Assembly (NCBI GenBank): GCA_002104945.1
Contig: MCFH01000023.1
Coordinates: forward strand, 682,001-746,000
Origin: Piromyces finnis
Taxonomy: Eukaryota > Neocallimastigomycota > Neocallimastigomycetes > Neocallimastigales > Neocallimastigaceae
Direction: 5' to 3'
Length of the DNA: 64,000 bases
A program made the translations under genes and the position numbers. How positions within the stretch are numbered: position 1 is the first letter of the stretch; every line of letters begins with the position of its first letter. The notes below the pieces were generated by a model. It saw nothing but the letters and a program-made list of their open reading frames with translations. It was not told where the DNA came from and ran no database searches. This document shows positions 51,501-64,000 of this stretch, piece by piece.

Positions 51501-53119
51501 CATCTTGTTTTTCTTTTGTAGATGACTCTCTTTCTGATTTAAAGTCATTTTCTTCATTTAAGTAATTATTAAAAATAAAGTTTAAAACATCCTTATCAAA
51601 TTCAGACGATTTATTTTTCTTTTTAAGAATAAGTTTGTCATCGTTATTAAGATTAAGGGTTAATTTATTCAATTTTTGACTTAATTCTTCTATATGCTTC
51701 TTTTTGTCTTCTTGTTCTGAATGTGTTTTTTTGTTGGAATTACCAGCAAATGCATTGGTAATTATATTTGGACAATATGTACATTCATATAATAAATGAT
51801 CAGAAAGTTTACTCTGTTTATTGCACCAAGTACAACCATTACTATAGAATGGGCATTTAATTTCAATAGATATGTCTTCACTACCATCACTATTTTTATT
51901 TTTTTCCACTGATGGAATATTTCTACTATTAGTATTATCTAATGTTTTTAATTTATTCGACTGGTTCTTTTCTTCATTATCCTTAAATTCTTTTATTAAA
52001 TTATCAATATAAAGAATTTTATTATTCAATTCTGGATTATTTGTCTCACTTGTAATACTATTATTATTATTGGAAATACTTTGATCTATTAAGTCCTTAA
52101 GTGCACTATTCAAATCATTTAATATTAAAGGCTTTGTTGTTGATTGCTATAATTTTTTTTTTAAATTTATTAAATATTATTAAAAAAAAAAAGTTTAAAT
52201 AATTAGTAATTTAAATTTTATTTCTTTATTAACAATAATTATAAATATTTTTTACCGTTTGTTTCTTTTGACTTCCAGAATTTAAATTATTTAATTCCTT
52301 TTCTTTGTCCTTATTTATTAAATCAGTAATGTCTTTTGAATACTCGCTTAAATTCTTTTGAATAATTTTATTTATACTACATTCAGAACCGTTTAAACTT
52401 GAGTTTAACGAAATATCAGCATCGTATTTAATTTCCTTAGCATTTATTGATTTCAAATTTTCCAAAATTTCATCCTTATTTTTACTGTTTCTTTTATGCT
52501 TTACTTTAATTTCTGTTTCATCTTTCTTCTTTAATTCTTTGTTCTTTTTGCTCCTCTTTTTTGATTCTTTTACTTTCTTATTCTTTTTCTTAGATTCAAA
52601 TGGTAATTTTTCATGTTTTTCTTTTCTTCTCTCTTTTTTATTTTCTGTAGTATTAATTTCAGCCCCATTTGTTGGAAATGCACCTTTACCATCTAAATAT
52701 GGATCTTTTAAATCAAATGAATTTTTATTTTGACGTTTTAATGGATTAAAGTCTAATAAAAATCCATTATTATTCATAAAATTGTCATCTTTATCAACAA
52801 TTTGATTAATCTTATTAATAGCTTTTGAAATATTTTTATTCCATTGTTCTGTACTATTTTTTCTAGATGGATTATATATTCCTTTTTTATTTTGGAATTT
52901 AGCATTACCTTTTTTTACACTATTCACATGATCTAAACTAGCTGAACTTGGATAATATTGAGTTTCATTTTCCGAATTTAATACACTCACATCAAAAATT
53001 TTTTTATATTCACTAATATTTTGACCATAGCTATCACTTATATTACTTTCATTCATTGTATTTACTTTCCAATTATGAGAAAATTTTATATATGATTCAA
53101 GAGGACCTGTACTTCCCAT
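48537..53119 (-). CDS. Large protein with TRAF-type zinc finger and C-terminal SPRY domain
   Basis: Six exons: 53119-52256, 52146-50307, 50218-50042, 49959-49222, 49124-48963, 48841-48537; all phases fit; 1361 residues. Residues about 386-413 have the TRAF/SIAH-like zinc pattern CPFYSNGCTWCNKQSKLSDH followed by CTYC. The C-terminal SPRY domain (about 1208-1352) shows FYYEIKVG, YSWSIGFST, YSWDYYNTGS, DVIGCGIDF, LAFFTKNGKFMGVA and LYPNIGLFN. SPRY domains bind peptides; TRAF-type fingers serve ubiquitin or signalling complexes, so a substrate-adaptor role is a reasonable inference only. Between them lies about 750 residues of Lys/Asn/Ser-rich low complexity, including a duplicated LRQ.EE.KLKKENPS unit. 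Exon 3 has Trp/Ile/Phe-rich hydrophobic patches that might touch membrane. The start MGST could be N-myristoylated. No RING is seen. Confidence 0.8.
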
Positions 53120-55174
53120 TTTTATTAATTTATATTGAAAATATAAATATTTATTAATTATATTAAAATTTATATTATAATTAATATATTACTGCTATTT
53201 AAATATGTTTTAATAAAAAAAAAAAAAAAAGGATTTAAACACTATAATTATTATAATCTATAAAAGTATTTTTTTTTTTTTCAATTATTTTGATTATACT
53301 AAATATTAATTTATAACATCTATATTAAAGAAAAAAGATTCAATAAATATTTCTTTTTTTATTTTATTTTATTATTTAGTTTACTACCTTACTTAATATT
53401 ATTAATTACTTTGGATTTAAATGTATATACAATAAAATAATTTAAATTTTTGACGAATAAATGATTGATAATGAAATATTAATGAAACTAATAATATGGA
53501 AATGTAAAAAAAAAATATGAAAATAATTATAATGTATCGTTATAAAACATATGATAAATGATAATTGACAATTGATAATTGATAATTAAATGAATAAAAA
53601 AATATAATATATGTAATTATTATAATAATTAACGATAGTATGTAAAATATATTTGATAATTAAATAAGTCGAATTTAATAAAAATTAAAAAGTTTTAACA
53701 ACAATTTTTGAATTAAAAAAAAACTAATGCCAATAATATTTAAGAAAATAAAAATTATTTAATTTATATATAAAATATAAAATAATAATAGTATTTAATA
53801 ATTCTTGTTACCTAATACTATTTATATAATATTGTTGGTTACATTAATATTTTTTTTCAATAATAAAAAAATAATCTTAAGGTTAAAGTATTCACAAAAA
53901 TAATGTTGATTATATAGTTTATTATTATTATTTTTATTAATATTATTTTCTTTAGATAATATTTATTATGATGTTTTTTAACATTTCGATTATTATTAAT
54001 ACTAATAATAATCCAATTTATTTTATTTATTATTTTTTTTTCTCTTTTTAATTATAGTAAATTTTTAAAAAAAAAAAAAAAATTTAAATTTAAATTTTTT
54101 GATATACTATAAATAAATGTTTATTTAAAAAGTATACATATTTATAAATTTCTATAAATGTTGACCAATTCATGGATTATAATATTAATGTTAATTTCAT
54201 TATTAATGATTATATAAAATATTTTCTTAAACTGTTTGTTTTTATTAATATATATATAATATTTTTATGATAATTATTATATATTATTAGGCATTTATAA
54301 GGACAATATATTGATTTGCATAGTTAAGTATTCATTTTAAGGTATTAATAAATAAAAATTATTTAGAATAAAAATTATAAAAAAGGATGACATTTATTTA
54401 ATCTTTTTATAGCAAGAAAATAACCATAAAATATTTAAACATAGTATGTTTCATTTTTAAATATAGCTTTACATTTTTTTTATAAATTAAAATGATATTA
54501 ACTATATATTTTTTCATTTATGTTTTTTTTATTTTTTCCGAAAGAATAACTTTTTTTTTATTATCAAAATAAATTTATGAAAACTTTAAATTATTTTAAA
54601 GTTAATAAATATTTGATGAATAATATGGAATGGATGTAATATTATAACCTATATTTATTATATTTGTTTATTTAATTGTTAGTGTTTCATGTACAACTAA
54701 ATATTTATTATTAAATTCTCTCAAGTTAAAAGTCATAACATAAATTTTGTAAAGTTTAATTCATACTTATAATAATTATTACTTGAAAAACATACTAAAT
54801 AAAAAATATTCTATTAATATATGTATTACAATTACGTTAAGATATACAAAGCAATATAAAATAATAACTAAAGTAATAAATGTAATAATAATAAATTGGT
54901 ATAAAAATTAGTATTTATATACTTTTTTTAATGACATTTAAATCATTAATTTAAACATTTTCTCTATAATAAAATTTTATGGTGGTGTTGTTCAGTATTT
55001 TAAGTGTAACAAATTAAATAGGTTATATATTAAAAATAAAATTGATAATATTAATAAATTAAAAAAAAAATTTAATTTTTTCTTATTGGAGTGTATGATA
55101 CAATATACAATCTTTAAATTTTATATTTAAAGAAAAAAAAAATAATAATAAAATAATAAAAAAAGAAAAAGTAA
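53120..55174. other. Divergent intergenic stretch, gene-free
   Basis: About 2 kb, A/T-rich. A short TTGATAATTGACAATTGATAATTGATAATT tandem lies near 53559-53587 in pieces of 10 bases. No exon is seen. Confidence 0.55.
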
Positions 55175-56166
55175 ATGGGTTTTATTGATTCACTCACTTC
55201 TCAATTTCCTGTATTTATTCAAATATTAGCTTCATTAGCTATATTAGCAATTGTAATAGTATTTAGAGCACCTTCTTACTTTAAAGGTTCATTTTCTAGA
55301 AGCTATAAAGCATCCGTTGAAAGATTATTTTTAATTATTAGTGATCGTAATATTTTTCGTGAACATAGAAAAGCTTTAGAACTTGTTGAAGATTTAACTG
55401 ACAAGAACGATGCAGATGCTAAGCCAAAATGGAAAGGTATCATATAATATTAATTTATGTATTTATTATGAATATGATAATAATTAAAATTAAATTGTTT
55501 AAATAAATAAACAATAACAATATACTAAACAAACGGTTAAACATTATTTTAATTAAAAGTACATTAAATTTATATATGATATTAAATTGTTAATTATTAA
55601 ATATTAAAATAAATAAAACATTTATAAACAAATTTCAAATCTATAGAATACAGCTCAAAGGGAGCTGGATATATTATTTATCAAATTAATCGTTCCGTTC
55701 CAAATGAATTATTGGAAGTTGAAATGGTTGAATCCACTTTCCACATGAGAGTAAATATTAACAGTTAATTTAATTTGAAATATTATATGTTTAGTAATTC
55801 TGATTTCAAGAATATTCTAATTGTTTATATTAAATCATTAAAACATTTATCTTTTCAATAATTTAATTTTATAATTTTCAAAATATTATAAAGGCTAAAT
55901 TTACCTATGAAATTAGTGAAGATCCTGATGATTCTTCATTAAGTTTAGTAACTATTACTGAAGAATCTAATATTACTAATGTAATTGTAAAATTAATTAT
56001 GAGTATCGGAGGTCGTGGAGCAAATGCAAGAAGAGATTTAGATATTATTGAAAGTGAATTGAAACTTCAACATGAAGTATACGAAGAATATAAAACTAAA
56101 TATGAAAAAGAAAACGAAGGAGAAATACCAAAAGAAGAAGATATTGTAACCAAGAAAGATAATTAA
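55175..56166 (+). CDS. Membrane-anchored START-like (SRPBCC/polyketide-cyclase fold) protein
   Basis: Three exons, 55175-55436, 55647-55750, 55894-56166; phases fit; 212 residues. Residues about 12-30 form one hydrophobic helix (FIQILASLAILAIVIVF). The rest resembles the SRPBCC lipid-binding fold: an opening strand with FSRSYKASVERLFLIISD, the central WKEYSSKGAGYIIYQINR, strands LLEVEMVES and AKFTYEIS, TITEESN, then a long C-terminal helix starting VIVKLIMSIGG and ending RRDLDIIESEL. The tail is acidic and charged. Members of this fold bind hydrophobic ligands. A membrane-tethered lipid-handling role is inferred, not shown. Family call moderate, gene structure strong. Confidence 0.72.
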
Positions 56167-56931
56167 ATGAGGGGAAAAAAAAAAAGTTAGAGTTATTAAT
56201 GACAAAAAATAAAAATATTTAACTACCAACAATAGATATCCATAGATAATATTAATATAATTGTTTATCAATATTTTCGAATATCTTAAAAAAAAAAAAA
56301 GACATTTAAAATTAATATCATACGTTTTCTATATAAACCAGTAATTTTTTATTATTAATATTTAACATATTGCTAATAAAGTTTTATATCAAATGAATCA
56401 TTATTTATTATTTTCCTTTTTTTTTTTTTTAATAATACAATATATATTTTTCCATTATACATCAATAAATAGCATTTAAACATGCAGTCTTGTTATGTTG
56501 TATATACCTAAATGCCAGTATTCTTCAATTTTATCTATTGGAATTGGAAATTATATAAATTATATTGATCTTTTTCAACTTTTAATCATTGAATTTTTCA
56601 TTATGTATTATAAATTAATTCATTTCAACTAATTCTCCTCATTAATCTCATTTATCCATGAAATAAATTTAGAAAGTTAAAAATAATTTTTATCATTTAA
56701 ATATATGTTTGTGAAAAGTGGATTTTGCCGTAATCCTTTTATATATTAGTCTTTTATAATCTTAGTTAATTCATATTTATAGGTTAATATATTTTGAAAT
56801 AATTATCCTTATTACCAATTATTTTGTATTTATTAGAAACATATTAAATATTTTTTTTTTTTTTTGAGTTTCACTATATTAAAAAAATTCTTTTTACTAA
56901 ATTGTTTTACTATTACTTTTTTATTGAATTC

Positions 56932-56965
<34 letters not shown>

Positions 56966-57638
56966 ACAAATATCACTTCTTGTGACATTTAACATTTGAT
57001 TATTTGATATTAATCATTATCATTAAAAGTAGTAAAAATAATAATAATAAATAAAGTTTTATTATAAATATTTAATATATAATTATTACATATGAAATCA
57101 AAATTCTTGTTTATATTGTTAATTCTACTTGAATTTAGATCATTTATTATTTTTTAAATTGAAAATTTAATTAAAAATTTTAAATATTATTGGAAGATTT
57201 CAATGAATGAAAAATGTTTATTGATGATTTTAATGTTTAAAAATACCTATTTTATACCTTTATTTTTAACAACTAAAAAACAAATAAATGCCTTTTTAAC
57301 CATAAATAAAAATATAATATTAATGTTTATTTTTTTTACAATAATATGTTTCTTTATTTTTTATTTTATTTTTTATTTTATTTTTTATTTTTTATTTATA
57401 TATTTTCTTTTCTAATTAGAGTTTAAATTAAATTAATAATTATAAAAAAAATTTATTCTATTGTAAAATTCTATTTTTAATAATCATTTTTTTTTTAACT
57501 TTTTTCTATTTATAAAGTTAAAATATACATATATATGCTTTTTTTTTTTAATAAATATGCCTTTTTATGATAATTATATATATTATGGTTTTATAATTTT
57601 TATAGTCTATATTTATATATAATTATCTATTACAAATT
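56167..57638. other. Convergent intergenic stretch
   Basis: About 1.5 kb between convergent stops. A/T-rich with a 25-base poly(A) run near 56939-56964. A 70-codon F/I/Y/K frame near 57.2-57.4 kb is considered chance. Confidence 0.55.
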
Positions 57639-58515
57639 TTAAACTTCACTAAATTTCATTTTAGTAGAATCAACATCTGAAACATATCTTCTATTCCTAT
57701 TTTTGAAATTTTGTATGAATGAAAATATTAAACCAAAGATAGTCCAGAAAGCAATGACACCTATGTACATATAATACCAACCATTATTGGAAGTACTAAG
57801 GAATTTGTATATCCAATGATCACTTTTTTTATTGTATATAAAAAAAATTATTAGTATATTTATTTTTAATTTTTATTGTTAATTATATATATTATCATTT
57901 TTTACTATTCATTTAAATTACTTACTATATAGAATGATAGACTTGAACAAATATTAAATAGCATACACCAATTGTAAATGTTGGTATAAAGTGAGTAGCT
58001 TTGGATGGAACAGTAATAAGGAACCAATCAATTAATAAAAATACACTTTGAAGAACATGTTGTATAACTTGTTGAGCGTAGTGAGTAAATGTATAGTAGT
58101 AAGTTTGTAAATTTGGTAACATAACACCACAGAATATAAGTGTAACAATACAAGCAAGTGGGAATACCATATTGTAGAAAATGTGTATTAAAGTATGAAT
58201 AATTGAATTGCTAACTCTTCCTTTTAAAGTTCCATTATTATCTTTAATATGTAAAAAAATTGCTCCTAAGAAGTAAATCATAATCATAAAATATGTTTGA
58301 TTTGTAAAGAATGCAAAATATACTTTTCTTTGGTGTCTTTTTGTTTCTTCTGGGTTTGGATTTTCATATGCATATATAGAAGTATATAAACCATAGCATA
58401 ATATTACAAAAATAATAATTCTGTAATATAATAAAAATTTCTTTGAACCCTTGTATGGGGTTACCAATTGATAGAAATTGAATCCATTAGAACCGAAAAA
58501 AGTTTCAAAAGACAT
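57639..58515 (-). CDS. Multispan membrane protein, AIG1/FAR-17a-like
   Basis: Two exons, 58515-57926 and 57822-57639, phase 2 junction; 257 residues. About six hydrophobic segments are visible (IIIFVILCYGLY, FFTNQTYFMIMIYFLG, MVFPLACIVTLIFCGVM, VFLLIDWFLI, FTIGVCYLIFVQVYHS, YIGVIAFWTIFGLIFSFI), separated by short polar loops. The size, the FFTNQTY motif after TM1 and the layout resemble AIG1/ADTRP (FAR-17a) proteins, which in animals hydrolyse fatty-acid esters of hydroxy fatty acids. I could not place both catalytic residues with certainty, so another multispan family is possible. Start is the first ATG. Confidence 0.65.
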
Positions 58516-61150
<2,635 letters not shown>

Positions 61151-62646
61151 TTATTGTTGCTTTAAAAGTTATAACTATCATGTATCTATTTCATTTCCTT
61201 TAATAGAAAATAAATAAATACTCATTACTTAGGTTTAATGAATAAAACTTTTTTTTTTAAACTATCATCATAATAATATGATTTGATTTATTTTTCTATT
61301 TGTAAATAAAAATAATTTATTCTATAATTATATATTAATTGAGATATTTTAGAGCAATTTTATATTATTAATTGGCATCCTTTTTTATTATTCAAAAAAA
61401 ATTATAGCTATTCTTCTTAAAGTGGTTTAACCCATCTGTTATACTTAACATTTTCTAAATTTATACTTTAATTTCATAAAAAATTAGCTTTCTTGATTAG
61501 CTTTTTTAGCTTTTTATACCTTCAATTTCAAAAAAAAATTAGCTTTCTTGATTAGCTTTTTTAGCAATATTAAAAATATAACCTAAAATTATAATATTTA
61601 TAATACTAATATATTTATATATAATATATATAATATATTATTACCTACTTTTTTTAATTCACCCATAAAATAACAAGCAAAAAAAAAAATTTTAATCATC
61701 GATAATACAATTATAAAATAGGAAAAGATAATAGTAAATAATTTAAATAAAATTATTTTGAATCAGAGGGAACATAATTAGTAATTAGTGTTACCTTTAA
61801 TATTTTACATTTCAATATTAAAAATAATGATAAAAATATAAAGAGAAATATAATTGTTTTTCAAATTTCTCCAAAACTTAAAAGCACAATAAAAAGAGGA
61901 GATATTATAATAATATAAAGTGAATATCTGAAATATTATTATGATTATCATAATATAAATTAATATATATATATATAAATATTATATTTTTATGTCACTT
62001 TTATTTTTTTTTTTTATATTATGTTAAAATAATATTTTATTGATAATATTCATTTCATTTTTTATTTTTTTTTTGGCAATAATTTTTTTAAAACTTTTAT
62101 TAAAGTATAGATACGTTTATTATAAAAAAAAAAAAAAAAAAAAGAGTTCAATTTTTAAAAAAAAATTATTAATATTTCTAAAACAAATAACCTAGAGTTC
62201 ATAATAACAACAAATAACGAATAGAGATCTACATATTATTTAAAAATATAATTAATAAATAAATTAATATATTGAAAAAAAAAAAAAAAAGTAGTTATTT
62301 CTCGATCATACACCCCCTTTCTTTACACATCAAAAAGACTTTTGACATTATATTTAAAGATATAATTTTTTTTTCAAGTATAAATTCTTATTTTCAATAC
62401 CGTCAACTTTTAAAGAATACTACCGATTAAATTAAGAATAATAAATATATTTTTTATAATAAACTAAAATATTAACCAAAATAAAAATTTTATTAAGAAA
62501 TGTTTACTTTTTATTAAAAAAAAAAAAAAAAAAAAAAAATACTTGTTAAAAATAAATGAATGAATATAAAAATATGATTTACTAAAAGAAAATAAAAAAA
62601 AAAAAAAGCTTTCCACTATTACATTTTAAATTCTACGCAATTTATA

Positions 62647-62714
<68 letters not shown>

Positions 62715-62900
62715 GGCATCAAATATTTTAAACTTTATTATTAATTTAATTAAAATTATAATACATGTAATATAAAAATTAAAATAAAATAAAAATAAAA
62801 AAAAATATGTTTAAATAAACACAAATGAATAAAAATTGGGTATAATGTATTCTAGTAATTTTAATTAAAGTAAGAAAGCCACTATCATACTAAAGTATAA
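61151..62900. repeat. Gene desert with direct repeats and a 60-base poly(T)
   Basis: A 27-base unit beginning TTAGCTTTCTTGATTAGC occurs identically at 61484-61510 and 61539-61565. A copy of the diverged repeat (partner near 60260) lies at about 61767-61843. Long poly(A) runs occur near 62126-62143 and 62516-62539, and an unbroken poly(T) spans 62652-62711. No exon is supported. Confidence 0.75.
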
Positions 62901-62904
62901 TAAT

Positions 62905-63050
62905 TGTATTTGACTTCCAATGGGACACCGAGCCAAAGATCAAAATTTTATCATGGGACAAAATTATGATCTCCATTGGTTGCGCTGGCCCTCCTGGCCT
63001 GTCTTACTGTTTCTTCAGCATTGACGCTCTTGGATGTTGCTTCAAACCAA
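62905..63050. other. GC-rich island of unknown identity
   Basis: About 145 bases with nearly balanced base composition in a desert of almost pure A/T. It contains CCAATGG and CCATTGG arms about 50 bases apart that can pair, an inner GATCAAAATTTT/AAAATTATGATC near-palindrome, and a second small GGCC..CCTGGCC hairpin. No reading frame gives a complete gene: the longest are about 34-45 codons on either strand. I checked by eye for tRNA A/B boxes and for core sequences of U1, U2, U4, U5, U6, the minor snRNAs and SRP RNA and saw none. It could be a structured ncRNA, a short transposon remnant or foreign DNA. Confidence 0.6.
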
Positions 63051-63559
63051 TTTATAATTAAATCATTTCACCCTTATATATTAATGCAAAGCTCAAATTC
63101 AATTATCCATTTTAAACTTTAATCTTTTAATTTTTATTAGATAGTTTGTTTTTTAATTTTTATTTCTTTCATTTATTTTTCTTTTATTATTATTATTATT
63201 ATTATTATTCTATTTTCTTTTTTTAAGTTTTTATTTTTTTTATAATTTTAGAGTTTTTGAATTACAACTTTATAATAAAAATATTATGTTTTCAAAAATA
63301 AATATTTTATTTTACATAGTATATTCTTATAATATAAAAATTAATTTTCTTTTTTTTTTTTTTATTATTATTTCTTTATTGTTTTAAGGTAATTTTTTAA
63401 AAAATAAATTAAGATTTGTATAATTCTATTGAAACGTTTGAATTGTTATATAACAATATTTTATCGTTATATAGTCTATAAATAATTTAAAATAATTTAT
63501 ATTATATATATATAAATTATATTATAAATTTTATTTATTTAAATAAAAAAAATTGAAAT
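63051..63559. other. Spacer downstream of the last gene
   Basis: About 500 bases of A/T-rich DNA with a (TTA)n run near 63187-63209 and poly(T) near 63351-63363. It includes the 3' flank of the final minus-strand gene. Confidence 0.5.
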
Positions 63560-64000
63560 TTATTCTTCATCAGCGGAATCTTCAACTTCATCGGCAGAAT
63601 CTTCGACTTCATCAGCGGAAGCTGTAACTTCAATTTCATCAGCAGAATCTTCATCTTCATCAGCAGAAACAGTAACTTCAATAGTTTCAGTGACAACTGT
63701 AGTGGTGTAAATAATAGTTCTAGTAATAGTTGGCTTTTCAGTTTCTTCTTCAACAATTGAAGTAGTGGTTTCCTTTGGAATATATTCTTCACCACGGAAA
63801 GCAGCGGCCTCCTTTAAGATTTCTTCTGGATCAAAACCATATTCCTTACAAGCAAATTCAAATCTGTGCTTAATCCAACCCTTTAAACTTGGAACGACTG
63901 GGTTTTCTGGTTCAATAGAGAAATGATTTTGGAAATCTTCATAGGTATGAGTATTATCTTGACCCTTGAAATTAATTACACCTGGTAAACGACCATCAGC
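63560..64000 (-). CDS. C-terminus of an acidic-repeat protein, 5' end outside window
   Basis: The last 146 codons plus stop of a longer protein, open from the window edge to TAA at 63562-63560. The first part looks globular (GRLPGVINFKGQ, EDFQNHFSIEPENPV, LKGWIKHRFEFACKEYGFDPEEI). A Thr/Val-rich strand region (TITRTIIYTTTVVTETIEVTV) follows, then an acidic tail with repeated SADE-V/I-E units. Codon use includes GCC, GTC, ACC, AAG and TTC at rates well above most neighbours, which suggests high expression. I do not recognise the family; the upstream part would be needed. Confidence 0.8.
   Translation of the reverse strand, partial: ADGRLPGVINFKGQDNTHTYEDFQNHFSIEPENPVVPSLKGWIKHRFEFACKEYGFDPEEILKEAAAFRGEEYIPKETTTSIVEEETEKPTITRTIIYTTTVVTETIEVTVSADEDEDSADEIEVTASADEVEDSADEVEDSADEE

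Noticed and set aside
57203-57415. 70-codon frame rich in F, I and K
   Set aside because: Located in a convergent A/T spacer; the second half is a TTTTA repeat translation.
62905-63050. tRNA, U1-U6, minor snRNA or SRP RNA gene in the GC-rich island
   Set aside because: No A/B boxes, no TTCGA-type T-loop and no recalled snRNA core could be found on either strand by eye; left as unknown.

Overview
The window reads as nuclear DNA of a flagellated early-diverging fungus, most likely an anaerobic gut fungus (Neocallimastigomycota). Intergenic DNA and introns are almost pure A/T with long poly(A), poly(T) and ATT runs, while exons stand out as islands of moderate GC. Proteins carry poly-Asn and other low-complexity tracts. 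Genes have short AT-rich introns (mostly GTAAGT/GTAAAT ... TAG). A MATA-type HMG-box gene points to Fungi, and a CFAP157-like axonemal gene points to a lineage that still makes zoospores. The standard code fits: TAA, TAG and TGA all end well-supported frames. Exon models below were built by eye from splice signals, phase continuity and recalled family features; no alignment was run.

Layout. 1-1504 (-): 3' truncated unknown protein with a poly-Asn N-terminus. 4341-5590 (+): phosphopantetheinyl transferase (Lys5/AASDHPPT type). 5859-9372 (-): CFAP157-like flagellar coiled-coil protein with at least one apparent AT-AC (minor spliceosome) intron. 9914-11998 (-): unknown protein with four degenerate repeats. 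13156-16865 (-): dymeclin, 18 exons. 17251-19068 (-): MATA-HMG-box factor. 20563-23198 (-): TBC1D20/Gyp8-like Rab GAP with a large acidic insert. 25223-27222 (+): vacuolar-type amino-acid transporter. 28211-29617 (-) and 30450-32675 (-): an unknown protein and a coiled-coil protein. 34232-34534 (-): small CxxC protein. 35698-37897 (-): secretory membrane SH3 protein. 40330-41355 (+): HUT1/SLC35B1-type nucleotide-sugar transporter. 42053-43616 (-) and 44071-44899 (+): divergent MRT4 and YOP1/REEP genes. 46239-47336 (+): unknown Cys-motif protein. 48537-53119 (-): 1361-residue TRAF-type zinc finger + SPRY protein. 55175-56166 (+): membrane-anchored START-like (SRPBCC) protein. 57639-58515 (-): AIG1/FAR-17a-like multispan protein. 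58516-63559: repeat-rich gene desert with a punctuated ATT array, diverged duplications and a striking GC-rich island of unknown identity. 63560-64000 (-): C-terminus of an acidic-repeat protein.

There is no operon-like organisation, but membrane-traffic functions are over-represented: dymeclin (Golgi), TBC1D20 (Rab1 GAP, ER), HUT1 (ER), Yop1/REEP (ER shaping), SH3 membrane protein. I see no rRNA, no recognisable tRNA, no CRISPR array and no intact transposon. The most interesting items are the AT-AC intron(s) in the CFAP157-like gene and the GC-rich island near 62.9-63.05 kb.
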